This document shows positions 34,961 through 42,576 of a stretch of 51,926 bases of DNA, one piece after another. Position 1 is the first letter of the stretch. Each line of letters starts with the position of its first letter. The notes under the pieces were generated by a model, which made no database searches, was not told the DNA's origin, and was given only the letters and a program-made list of their open reading frames with translations. A program made the translations under genes and the position numbers. Source of the DNA: Candidatus Lustribacter telmatis (GTDB lineage: Bacteria > Vulcanimicrobiota > Vulcanimicrobiia > Vulcanimicrobiales > Vulcanimicrobiaceae); contig PLRU01000034.1 in assembly GCA_003164045.1 (NCBI GenBank), positions 20,853 to 72,778 of the forward strand, in the 5' to 3' direction.

Positions 34961-35475
34961 GGCTTCGTCACCGCCGTGCTTTCATCACGGGGAATAAACA
35001 TCATCGCCAAGCGCGCCAGCGCGCCGATGGCGAGCAGCGTCAAACCGATCGGCACCATCGCCTGCGGGATGAACAGCGGAACGTTGGCGGCCTGACTGCG
35101 CTCGTCGAACTGCATGAGGTGCCGGACGATCGGAATGCCGAGCGTCACGATCGTCACCGCAATACCGATCGCGGCCACTTGCGCGAGCGCCCGGAACGCG
35201 TCGCGCACGCGCGGCGGAAAGCGATCGATCACGATCTCCATGTTGATGTGCGTGCCTTCGTACGCGACCACGCCCGCGCCCAAGAAGACGACCGACACCA
35301 TCAAGAAGTTCATCACTTCTTCCGCCCCGATAATTGGCGCGGAGAGGAATTTTCGCCCGATCACGTTGGCGAAGTTCAGCAGCACGCTGACGACGAGCAA
35401 AACGGCGATCGCCGCGCGAACCACGCGCATGATCGCATCGACGACGCGCACGAAGCCGGCCAGAACCGCGGTCAC
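34957..35475 (-). CDS. dctQ: TRAP transporter small permease (DctQ)
   Basis: A 172-residue protein with four membrane segments, the usual DctQ size. VLLVVSVLLNFANVIGRKFL and APIIGAEEVMNFLMVSVVFL are the family blocks, followed by AGVVAYEGTHINMEIVIDRF. It pairs with DctM in the inner membrane and docks the binding protein. Start is GTG at 35475, nine bases after the stop of the upstream NMT1-type binding-protein gene, so an ABC-type binding protein and a TRAP system share one operon. Confidence 0.92.
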   Translation of the reverse strand: MTAVLAGFVRVVDAIMRVVRAAIAVLLVVSVLLNFANVIGRKFLSAPIIGAEEVMNFLMVSVVFLGAGVVAYEGTHINMEIVIDRFPPRVRDAFRALAQVAAIGIAVTIVTLGIPIVRHLMQFDERSQAANVPLFIPQAMVPIGLTLLAIGALARLAMMFIPRDESTAVTKP

Positions 35476-35484
35476 GTTCGCACG

Positions 35485-36423
35485 CTACCGGATCGAGATC
35501 AGGTCGGCGAGGGCGACGCTCTTATCGAGCATCTTGTATTGGGCGCCGGCATCCAGTACCGGCTGCACGATCGCCGCGCTCAGCCGGTTGGCGAAGCGCA
35601 CGTGCGATTTACGCGTGTCGATCTTCGTGTACTTGAGGAGGATCTCGGCCGCGCGGTCGTGGTTGGCGTTCGCCCAATCGGCCGTCTCGGCCATGGCGGC
35701 GGCATAGCGCTTCGCAACGTCGGGATTTTTCGCCAGCCAGTCGCTGGTTGCAAACCAGCCGGTGACCATGAACGTCTTCGCAATGCTATCGTAGTTGTTG
35801 CCGATGATGCGCACCGTGCCGTCGGTTACCGCAGCATCCAATTGCGGATCGGGCAGACTCGCGGCCGCGACCGTGCCGCGCTCGAGCGCTGCCGCCATTT
35901 GACCGGGCGTCAGCTCGACGTATTTGGACGCCGCCGAGTCGCCGCCGTTTTTATCGAGCCACGCTTCGAGCGAGAGCTGATCGAGGCCGCCGAGCGAGAC
36001 GCCGGCCAGAATCTTTCCGCTAAGGTCCTTCGCCGTGTGCACGGGGCCGTTCACCGAAACGGCAAGCGCCGTCGTCGGGGCTGCACTCGAATAGAGCGCA
36101 CCCGGCGCGAAGATCACGAACGGCAGACCCTTTTGGCGCGCGACCGCAAGCGAGAGCGTGTTCGAGTCGCCGATTTGCAGCGCACCCGATGCGACGGCCG
36201 ATGCGACGGCGGCGCCATTCGCCAGCGTCTGGATCTCGACGGTCAGCCCGGCCTTCTTGAAAAAGCCCATGTCCTGGGCGTAGTACACTTCCGCGTCGGT
36301 CTCTTTGCCGGCCGTGCCGACGACGATGCTGCGATCGTCCGCCGACGCCGGAACCGAAACGGCGAGCGCACCGGCGAGCACCAATGCCGCTGCACCATAG
36401 ACAAAGAACGCCGTCTTCAACAT
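35485..36423 (-). CDS. Second orphan SsuA/NMT1-type periplasmic binding protein
   Basis: A 312-residue exported binding protein. The signal peptide covers about residues 1-28 (FVYGAAALVLAGALAVSVPA). YYAQDMGFFKKAGLTVEIQ and NGAAVASAVASGALQIGD are NMT1/SsuA-like blocks. It resembles the protein at 3478-4416 in length and in shared segments (DKNGGDS, ILLKYTKI/ILSKYTKI, KNPDVA/KNPAIA). No ABC permease or ATPase accompanies it; instead TRAP permeases follow. It may capture a pathway intermediate, use a distant ABC partner, or act as a sensor domain. The ligand is not evident. Confidence 0.88.
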   Translation of the reverse strand: MLKTAFFVYGAAALVLAGALAVSVPASADDRSIVVGTAGKETDAEVYYAQDMGFFKKAGLTVEIQTLANGAAVASAVASGALQIGDSNTLSLAVARQKGLPFVIFAPGALYSSAAPTTALAVSVNGPVHTAKDLSGKILAGVSLGGLDQLSLEAWLDKNGGDSAASKYVELTPGQMAAALERGTVAAASLPDPQLDAAVTDGTVRIIGNNYDSIAKTFMVTGWFATSDWLAKNPDVAKRYAAAMAETADWANANHDRAAEILLKYTKIDTRKSHVRFANRLSAAIVQPVLDAGAQYKMLDKSVALADLISIR

Positions 36424-36478
36424 TGGAGGCTCACTTTAAGCGCCGCCCAACGGCTCCTGCCGTCGGGAGCGCGCCCGG

Positions 36479-37438
36479 CTACGCTCCGGCCGTAGCCGCG
36501 ACGGCCGGCCGGACCTCGGGGAACTCCGTCAGCGCCTGCACCCAAAACGCGTTGATCTCATCGATGCTGGTCTGCGGCACGGTGCCGAACGGCGGATACG
36601 TCGCCCCGCAATCTAGCCCCAGTGCGCGTAGCGACTGCTTCGAAACCGCGACCAAACCATGCTGCACCCACTGCGCGGGCATCACGCTCAAGAGCTGCTG
36701 GATGCGGATCGCGCGCTTCAAATCGCCCGCATGATAGGCCTCGACGAGCAGCGCTGAGAGCGCCGAGCCCGGCGGCGGCATCGTGCCGCCCGCGGCGCCG
36801 AGGATCAGCGTGCCGAGCAGCACTTCAAGCGTGGTGAAGATGTGCGCGAGGTTGCGCGCTTGGCAATCGTGGAGCAGTTGGGCGAGGAAGCGCTGGTTGC
36901 GCGAGCTCTCCTTGAGCGCGACGACGTTATCGAGCGCGAGCACTTCGAGCAAGCCTTTCACCGTCATGTCGGCACCCGGGCCCTGATTGTGATACGCCAC
37001 GACCGGCAGGGGCGTGGTGTTCGAGATCAGTTCGAAGTACGCCACGATCTCGCCGACCGTCGCCGGGCCGCCCGACGGGCGATTCGGCAGCAGCAGTTGC
37101 ACGGCCGACGCGCCGAGTTCGGCGGCGTACTCGGCGAGCTTGATCGAGGTGCGGAACGAGGCGTGCGAAATGCCGACCAGCGCCGGCGCTCGGCCGCCGA
37201 TCATCGCGATCGTTTCGCGGATGAGCAGCCGGCGCTCGTCGTCGGAGAGATACTGATACTCCTGCGCTTCGACGCCGGCAACGCACACGGCGGCCGGACG
37301 CGACGACGTGATGACGTAATCGATCTCTCGCGCGAGCGTCGCGTAGTCGACCGAGCCGTCCTCAGCGAACGGCGTGATCGGCGGGACGACGTTGCCGGGA
37401 AGTTTCCAGTTCAGCTTTCGCGCCATATCAACCGACAT
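36479..37438 (-). CDS. Dihydrodipicolinate synthase/N-acetylneuraminate lyase family aldolase
   Basis: A 319-residue class I aldolase-fold protein. VPPITPFAEDGSVDYATLAR opens the barrel, PLPVVAYHNQGPG supplies the catalytic Tyr and NVVALKESSRNQR the Schiff-base Lys. The family breaks or makes a bond at pyruvate or a related 2-oxo acid. The operon (UbiD, crotonase-fold, transporters) argues for a catabolic lyase or hydratase-aldolase rather than lysine synthesis. The ATG at 37438 overlaps the UbiD stop by 11 bases; an ATG at 37426 is an equal alternative. The frame open to 37747 is antisense noise of ubiD. A 55-base gap separates it from the next gene. Confidence 0.86.
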   Translation of the reverse strand: MSVDMARKLNWKLPGNVVPPITPFAEDGSVDYATLAREIDYVITSSRPAAVCVAGVEAQEYQYLSDDERRLLIRETIAMIGGRAPALVGISHASFRTSIKLAEYAAELGASAVQLLLPNRPSGGPATVGEIVAYFELISNTTPLPVVAYHNQGPGADMTVKGLLEVLALDNVVALKESSRNQRFLAQLLHDCQARNLAHIFTTLEVLLGTLILGAAGGTMPPPGSALSALLVEAYHAGDLKRAIRIQQLLSVMPAQWVQHGLVAVSKQSLRALGLDCGATYPPFGTVPQTSIDEINAFWVQALTEFPEVRPAVAATAGA

Positions 37439-39047
37439 GATCGACGGTATCCACGCCTTCGATGTTCTTGCGGCGGCCGGCGAGCTTCGTGCCCGTCTCG
37501 GCCCAACGGCCCTCGACCGCGAGTTGCGCTTCGTCGTCGAGTTCGTCCCACCAGTCGCCCAGCGAGTAGCCGTGCCACGGCGACTCCGGACGCACCGGCG
37601 GCAAACCGAGCTCGTTCCAGAGTTCGAGCCCGCGCTCCATGAACTGCTTCTTGGGTAGCGAGATCGGCGGGTATTTCTCGCGCAAGGTGGCGTCGATGAG
37701 CATGATCGAGTTGTCGATCGCCGGAATGTGGCGGAACGGCGGGGCATGGCCCTTGTCGTAGCCGCGCACGATCTGCACGTCGAGGTGCGGCGTCATGCGG
37801 TATGCGAACGACCACATCACCGCGTCGAGATTTTCGGGGTCGATGTCTTCGCTCACCGCAACGATCATTTTTCCGACGCCGACCTTGAACGCCGACGCGG
37901 CCTTGAGCGCGCGCCACACGTCGCCGTCGTCGGGATCGGCGAACTGCAGGAAGATCACGGGGCGGATGTTGGTGAGCGCTTCGTGCATGACCACGCGCTT
38001 CACCGACTTGATGCCGCACGTGCGCTGCAAGAAATCGAGGAACATCGGTTCGTAGGCGACGCGCTTGATCGTGCTCGACTCGCTCGGCGTCACCTGGCTG
38101 ATGAAGGACGTGACGATGAAATTTTTGCGGTGGGTGATGGCGGTGATCTCGACGTTCGCGCTCATCGAGCGCGGGTGCACGAATCCGTGCGATTCGCCGA
38201 ACGGCCCTTCGGGCTCGAGATAGTCGGTGCGCAGGTAGCCTTCGATGACGACTTCGCAATCGGCCGGGACGTCGAGATCGATCGTCTTGCACTTGACCAT
38301 GCGGATCGCTTCGCCCGCAAGACCGCCGGCAACGGCGAACTCGTCGGCTTCAATCGGCATGCGCTGGACCGACGTGTACGAGACGACCGGCGGGGCGCCG
38401 AGGACGATCGCGATCGGCAGGTGCTCTCCGCGTTTGCGCATCTTCTCCCAATGCACTTGCGAATCGTTGCCGAACGGCACGAAGAAGCAGCCGACGGTGA
38501 GCGGCCCTTTGAACTGGCCGCGATAGTTGCCGCAATTGCGCACGCCGGTGTCGGGATCTTTGCTGATGTAATGCGCGCTCGAGAAGTACGGCGCGTTATC
38601 GTAGCCGGGCGTCGAGATCGGGATCGGCAGGTTCGTCAAACCACCCCAGGCCTTGAGTTCCTCGCCGACGTGCACGACTTCTTGGCACGAACCGCTGGCC
38701 ACGACGATCGGTTCGATCGGATGCGCGAGCGCGTTCGTCCACGTTTTGCCGATGTCGGCAAGATCCGCGCCGATGCCCACCGAGTAGATCGCCTTCGAAC
38801 CGGCCAAGCCGCCGACCAGCACGGCGTTGTCGTAGCGGCGCCCGGTTGAGTCGGTGACGTTGGTGAAGAGAAACGCCTTACGCTGCTCGTCGGGAATGCC
38901 GCCGCGATACTGCCAGCGCACCAGCGGATGCATCTCGGTATCTTTGTTGACCGGCTTGTCGATGCGATACAGTAAACCCGCGCGGTCGAGCGCTGCGATA
39001 TGGTCGCGCAGATCGTGATACGTCTGCGGCAGGGTGTCTACGCTCAT
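37428..39047 (-). CDS. UbiD family prenylated-FMN-dependent decarboxylase
   Basis: A 539-residue enzyme. The prFMN/metal-binding glutamate pair is in LEPEGPFGESHGF (E-x4-E), and RNCGNYRGQF supplies the conserved Arg. VHVGEELKAWGGLTNLPIP and DLDVPADCEVVIEGYLRTDY are common UbiD blocks. UbiD enzymes decarboxylate or carboxylate aromatic, heteroaromatic or unsaturated acids in the cytoplasm. No UbiX-type flavin prenyltransferase lies in the window, so its cofactor must come from elsewhere. The ATG at 39047 overlaps the crotonase-fold gene's stop (ATGA); the longer frame to 39074 is not needed. Confidence 0.92.
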   Translation of the reverse strand: MSVDTLPQTYHDLRDHIAALDRAGLLYRIDKPVNKDTEMHPLVRWQYRGGIPDEQRKAFLFTNVTDSTGRRYDNAVLVGGLAGSKAIYSVGIGADLADIGKTWTNALAHPIEPIVVASGSCQEVVHVGEELKAWGGLTNLPIPISTPGYDNAPYFSSAHYISKDPDTGVRNCGNYRGQFKGPLTVGCFFVPFGNDSQVHWEKMRKRGEHLPIAIVLGAPPVVSYTSVQRMPIEADEFAVAGGLAGEAIRMVKCKTIDLDVPADCEVVIEGYLRTDYLEPEGPFGESHGFVHPRSMSANVEITAITHRKNFIVTSFISQVTPSESSTIKRVAYEPMFLDFLQRTCGIKSVKRVVMHEALTNIRPVIFLQFADPDDGDVWRALKAASAFKVGVGKMIVAVSEDIDPENLDAVMWSFAYRMTPHLDVQIVRGYDKGHAPPFRHIPAIDNSIMLIDATLREKYPPISLPKKQFMERGLELWNELGLPPVRPESPWHGYSLGDWWDELDDEAQLAVEGRWAETGTKLAGRRKNIEGVDTVDHVG

Positions 39048-39769
39048 GATGTGGCCTTCGGGCGGCGTGCCCAACGCATGACGGCGCCCACGCCGCGTTC
39101 CATGTCGGGTTTGAGGTCGGGTGCGTACGTGGAAAATTCGGCGAGGGTGACCTTCATGGCGATTTCCGCTTCGAGCCGTCCGCCGAGGTGCGCGAGCAAG
39201 CGCGCCGCTTCGGCGTCGAGTGCATCGGCGGCGACGACGGTGCTGACCAGCCCCATCGCGAGCGCGCGCTCGGCATCGATTTCATTGCCTGTCATGACGA
39301 GATAGCGCGTCGCCTTCTCGCCGATCTTTCGACCGAGGTAACTCGCGACGAGCGACGGCGGTAAGTTATAGGTAATCTCGGGAAAACTGCAGCGCGTGCC
39401 GTGCGCCGCCACGACAATATCCATGTGCTGCAAGAGCCCGAGCGCCGCGCCGTTGGCGTAGCCGTGGATGAAGCCGGCCGTCGGTCCGGGCCACTGCGCG
39501 ATCCGCAGGTTCAGCCTGACCAACTCGTTGAGCGCGTGCGCGGCGGCGGCGGGACCATCCGGATGACCGCCCGGCGAATGCGGCCGGCCGGCCGAAAAGC
39601 CGTCGCCGTTGCCTCGGAATGCGAGGATGGCGTTCGGGTCGGCGCCGTCGAGCGCGGCGTGCAACTCGTCGACCATGCCGTCGTCCAGCCGGTTTTTGTT
39701 TGCCGGATCGTTGAAGCGTACGACCGTCGCGCTATCGCTGCGTTCGAGGAGTAGTCGCGCTGCGCTCAT
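39044..39769 (-). CDS. Enoyl-CoA hydratase/isomerase (crotonase-fold) family protein
   Basis: A 241-residue crotonase-fold protein. LAFRGNGDGFSAGRPHSPGG is the first oxyanion-hole region, and PTAGFIHGYANGAALGLLQH the second. TRCSFPEITYNLPPSLVASY follows as in other members. The usual Glu pair of enoyl-CoA hydratases is not clear, so the reaction could be isomerase, hydrolase or ring-cleavage type. It heads the minus-strand operon ubiD-aldolase-binding protein-TRAP and is divergent from the Rieske dioxygenase. The frame is open upstream to 39964, but the ATG at 39769 begins the protein-like part. Confidence 0.83.
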   Translation of the reverse strand: MSAARLLLERSDSATVVRFNDPANKNRLDDGMVDELHAALDGADPNAILAFRGNGDGFSAGRPHSPGGHPDGPAAAAHALNELVRLNLRIAQWPGPTAGFIHGYANGAALGLLQHMDIVVAAHGTRCSFPEITYNLPPSLVASYLGRKIGEKATRYLVMTGNEIDAERALAMGLVSTVVAADALDAEAARLLAHLGGRLEAEIAMKVTLAEFSTYAPDLKPDMERGVGAVMRWARRPKATS

Positions 39770-39818
39770 CGTCGGCGGCTTGCGCCGGAGAGGCGCCGGC
39801 TCCTTCGCTGCAACGTGT

Positions 39819-39843
39819 TTCCCTCGTCCCGGGTCGAAGGGAA
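39819..39843. promoter_or_regulatory. Imperfect palindrome in the dioxygenase/crotonase divergent promoter gap
   Basis: TTCCCT (39819-39824) and AGGGAA (39838-39843) surround a central CCCGGG with matching CG steps, giving a nearly symmetric 25-base element. Upstream, GCGCCGG occurs twice at 39782-39788 and 39793-39799, eleven bases apart. The 103-base gap holds both promoters of the divergent catabolic operons. No regulator gene is adjacent. Confidence 0.42.
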
Positions 39844-39872
39844 CAGCCCAAGAAGGGGAGACAAAAGTAACA

Positions 39873-41093
39873 ATGCTCGAGACGCCGGCCCGCACACCGT
39901 GGACGCGCGTGCCATACCGTTGGTACACCGATGCCGATGTGTATGCGCGCGAACAAGAACGCATCTTCCGCGGCAGGGCGTGGAACTACGCGGCGCTCGC
40001 ATGCGAGATCCCGAGCCACGGCGACTTCAAGACCACGACGATCGGCGATGCGCCGATCGTGCTCGTGCGCGAGAAGTCCGGCGCGATCAACGCCTTCGAA
40101 AACCGCTGCGCGCACCGCGGTGTCGCCTTCTGTTATACCGCGCACGGCAACGCCAAGGCGTTCCAGTGCCCCTACCACCAGTGGACCTACGACCTCAAAG
40201 GCAAGTTGATCGGCGTGCCGTTCCGCAACGGCATCGAGACGCTGGGCGGCGGGATGCCCGCCGAGTTCAACCTCGCCGACCACCCGCTTGCGCGCTTGAA
40301 CGTCGCGCAGCGCAACGGCGTGGTGTTCGTCAGCTTCCACGACGACATGGAACCGCTCGAAGACTATCTCGGACCGGCGATGGTGCCGTACTTCGACCGG
40401 ATCTTCGACGGCCGCGAATTGAAATTGCTCGGCTACGAGCGCCAGGTGATCGAGAGCAACTGGAAGCTCTACATGGAGAACCTCAAGGATCCGTATCACG
40501 CGAGCTTGCTGCACGTGTTCTTCGCGACGTTCGGGCTGTTCCGGTTCGATCAGCCGGCCTGGTGCACGATGGACGAAACCGGCGGCCACTCCGTAATGGC
40601 GGTCGCGGCGCGCAGCGCAGAGGCGACCGAAGCGACGAAGGGCATGAAGTCGTTCCGTTCCGATTTGAAGCTCGCCGGTCCGGAGCTGATCCAACCCGTG
40701 CCGGAATTTCCCGGCAAGGCGATCGGCGTCATGCAGACGCTGTGGCCGAACCTGATCATCCAGCAGCAGTCGAACACGCTCGCCACCCGGCAGATCGTCA
40801 CCAAAGGCCCCAACAGTTTCGAATTGCACTGGACGTTCTTCGGCTTCGCCGATGACGACGACGAGATGACGTCACGCCGCTTGCGCCAAGCAAACTTGGT
40901 CGGCACATCGGGTTACGTGTCGATCGACGATGCCGAAGTGCTGGAGTTCTCGCAAAAAGGCGCGACGCCATATCCCGACAACGAAGGCGTGCTCGAGATG
41001 GGCGGCATCGAGACGGACGATCAGGAGCACCACATCACCGAAGTTCCGGTGCGTGCGTTCTGGCGCCGCTACCGCGACGTGATGGAAGCGTGA
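39873..41093 (+). CDS. Rieske-type aromatic ring-hydroxylating dioxygenase, alpha subunit
   Basis: A 406-residue oxygenase component. The Rieske cluster ligands are NRCAHRGVAF (C-x-H) and FQCPYHQWTYD (C-x2-H). The mononuclear iron site is NLKDPYHASLLH (Asp, His and His as D-x2-H-x4-H) in the second domain. The order and length match alpha subunits of benzoate, salicylate or biphenyl-type dioxygenases. It inserts O2 into an aromatic ring, giving a cis-diol or a hydroxylated product. It starts at 39873 downstream of GGGGAG and overlaps the beta subunit gene in GTGA. No ferredoxin or reductase gene is present, so electrons come from elsewhere. Substrate unknown. Confidence 0.93.
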   Translation: MLETPARTPWTRVPYRWYTDADVYAREQERIFRGRAWNYAALACEIPSHGDFKTTTIGDAPIVLVREKSGAINAFENRCAHRGVAFCYTAHGNAKAFQCPYHQWTYDLKGKLIGVPFRNGIETLGGGMPAEFNLADHPLARLNVAQRNGVVFVSFHDDMEPLEDYLGPAMVPYFDRIFDGRELKLLGYERQVIESNWKLYMENLKDPYHASLLHVFFATFGLFRFDQPAWCTMDETGGHSVMAVAARSAEATEATKGMKSFRSDLKLAGPELIQPVPEFPGKAIGVMQTLWPNLIIQQQSNTLATRQIVTKGPNSFELHWTFFGFADDDDEMTSRRLRQANLVGTSGYVSIDDAEVLEFSQKGATPYPDNEGVLEMGGIETDDQEHHITEVPVRAFWRRYRDVMEA

Positions 41094-41545
41094 TCCAGCG
41101 CGTCGAGGCGCTCTACTACGACTACGCTCAGGCGATTGACGAAGAGGTCGAGCGGTGGCCCGATCTCTTCACCGAGGACGCGCGCTATCGCGTCACGTCG
41201 CGCGAAAACTACGATCGCAACTTACCGCTCGCGCCGATCTACTGCGAAGGCCGCGGCATGATCCTCGACCGCGCGATGGCGGTGCGCCAGACGACCGTTT
41301 ACGCAACGCGCTTCATGCGCCACGCGATCACCAACGTCCGCATCACCGAATCACCAGACGGTTCCATCGCAGCCCGAGCAAACTTCGCGATCTACGAAAC
41401 CTTCGAAGACACGATCACCCGCCTCTTCGCCGTAGGCCGCTACATCGACACGATCGTCCCATCGGGCGACATACTGCTCTTCCGCGACAAGCTCTGCATC
41501 CTCGACAGCAACGTCGTGATCGGCTCGCTGATCTACCCCGTCTAG
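41090..41545 (+). CDS. Ring-hydroxylating dioxygenase, beta subunit
   Basis: A 151-residue protein of the SnoaL/NTF2-like beta-subunit family. ALYYDYAQAIDEEVERWPDL and FTEDARYRVTSRENYDRNLP at the start, ILDRAMAVRQTTVYA in the middle, and LFAVGRYIDTIVPSGDILLF near the end match the small subunits of benzoate-like dioxygenases. It has a structural role in the alpha3beta3 oxygenase. It starts with GTG overlapping the alpha stop. Its TAG stop and the stop of the convergent lyase-like gene share the same CTAG at 41542-41545. Confidence 0.92.
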   Translation: MIQRVEALYYDYAQAIDEEVERWPDLFTEDARYRVTSRENYDRNLPLAPIYCEGRGMILDRAMAVRQTTVYATRFMRHAITNVRITESPDGSIAARANFAIYETFEDTITRLFAVGRYIDTIVPSGDILLFRDKLCILDSNVVIGSLIYPV

Positions 41546-42516
41546 CGTTTTTCGCTGAAGGGTTCGTGGCCCCAGGTGGCGTCGTAGTCGCGTTGCTGGG
41601 TGGCGGGGAGGTGGCGTTCGATTTCGCGGATGCGGTCGTTGCCGTTGAGCTTCTTGAAGTCGGCGCGGCCCCACTTGCTCGCGTTCGCGCGCGCGGCGTA
41701 GTCGGCGAGCGCCGGCGTGCCGCGTTCGTGGAAGTCGTTGAGCAGTTCCCACGCGCCTTGCAGACCCGATGAGGCGGGCAGCGTGGGGTAGAGCGCGATG
41801 CGCACGCCCAGTTCCGTGTATTCCTCGATCGTCGGCGGCGCTTCTTCGGTGCCGCCCCAAATCGTGAGCACCGGTCCGGGCACTTCGCGGCAGACGATGC
41901 GCAGTTGCTCGCGCGTTTGCGCGGAGTTGAGCCACACGAGGTCCGCGCCGCCGTCGCGCACGTAGGCGATGCAGCGCTCCAGCGTCGACTCGAACGTGCC
42001 GCCCTCGGCCCCGAGTTCATCGCAGCGGGCGCAGATCACGAACGACGGGTCGATCTCGTCGCGCGCTTCGACGGCGGCGCGAATCTTGCCGACCGCCTCA
42101 CCGAGCGGAATGCAGCGCCGGCCGGCGAGCGTGCCCGATTTCTTCGGCGACTCCTGATCCTCGATCTGCAGCCCGGCCACGCCGGACCGCACGAGTTCTC
42201 CCACGGTGTAGTGCACGTTGACGGCGTTGCCGAAGCCGGTGTCGGCATCGACGAAGATCGGGATCGTGGTGCGCGCCGCAATATGCCGCACGTGATCGAC
42301 GACGTCGCGCAACCCGATGATGCCGTTGTCCGGCACGCCGAGCAAAAACGCCGACATCTGCGAACCGGCGACGAAGAAACACTCGAAGCCGATCTCCTCG
42401 CACATGCGTGCGTAGAGCGGGCTGAAACCGCCGGGCATCACGGTGACGCGCGGCCGCGCGAGGATCTCGCGAAAGGCCAGCCGCTGGGTGTGTGGATCGT
42501 GCGGATGAGCAGACAT
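41542..42516 (-). CDS. Isocitrate lyase/PEP mutase superfamily protein
   Basis: A 324-residue barrel enzyme of the ICL/PEP-mutase superfamily. VTVMPGGFSPLYARMCEEIG and FFVAGSQMSAFLLGVPDNG open it, and PIFVDADTGFGNAVNVHYTV holds the metal-binding Asp pair. The catalytic loop reads ESPKKSGTLAGRR, where isocitrate and methylisocitrate lyases have KKCGH or KRCGH, so a true ICL role is unlikely. It is more like dimethylmalate lyase, oxaloacetate decarboxylase or another carbon-carbon lyase of 2-hydroxy acids. A long antisense frame extends it to 43944 but that is noise of the flavoprotein gene. Confidence 0.86.
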   Translation of the reverse strand: MSAHPHDPHTQRLAFREILARPRVTVMPGGFSPLYARMCEEIGFECFFVAGSQMSAFLLGVPDNGIIGLRDVVDHVRHIAARTTIPIFVDADTGFGNAVNVHYTVGELVRSGVAGLQIEDQESPKKSGTLAGRRCIPLGEAVGKIRAAVEARDEIDPSFVICARCDELGAEGGTFESTLERCIAYVRDGGADLVWLNSAQTREQLRIVCREVPGPVLTIWGGTEEAPPTIEEYTELGVRIALYPTLPASSGLQGAWELLNDFHERGTPALADYAARANASKWGRADFKKLNGNDRIREIERHLPATQQRDYDATWGHEPFSEKR

Positions 42517-42522
42517 GCCAGC

Positions 42523-42569
42523 GGCATTCTCGCGGCCCTTCGCGGAATGCCTTCGCGTGCGGCGAAGGC
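42523..42569. promoter_or_regulatory. Overlapping hairpins before the flavoprotein gene, one covering its ribosome site
   Basis: Hairpin A: GGCATTC (42523-42529) pairs with GAATGCC (42545-42551), continued inward by CGCG/CGCG with one bulged T. Hairpin B: GCCTTCGC (42549-42556) pairs perfectly with GCGAAGGC (42562-42569), which contains the GAAGG ribosome site eight bases before the ATG at 42577. A and B share bases 42549-42551 and so compete. CCCTTCGC (42536-42543), inside the loop of A, could also pair with the GCGAAGG of B. Confidence 0.45.
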
Positions 42570-42576
42570 TGCGGCG

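Noticed and set aside
36424..36478. Short inverted repeats (5-base arms) in the gap between the aldolase and binding-protein genes
   Set aside because: The arms are too short to separate from chance.
36479..37438. Annotating the aldolase as lysine-pathway dapA
   Set aside because: It is in a catabolic operon and dapA is usually with other lysine genes. Family-level naming is safer.
41542..42516. Calling the gene isocitrate lyase or methylisocitrate lyase
   Set aside because: The KKCGH/KRCGH catalytic loop is replaced by KKSGT and the protein is shorter than isocitrate lyase.
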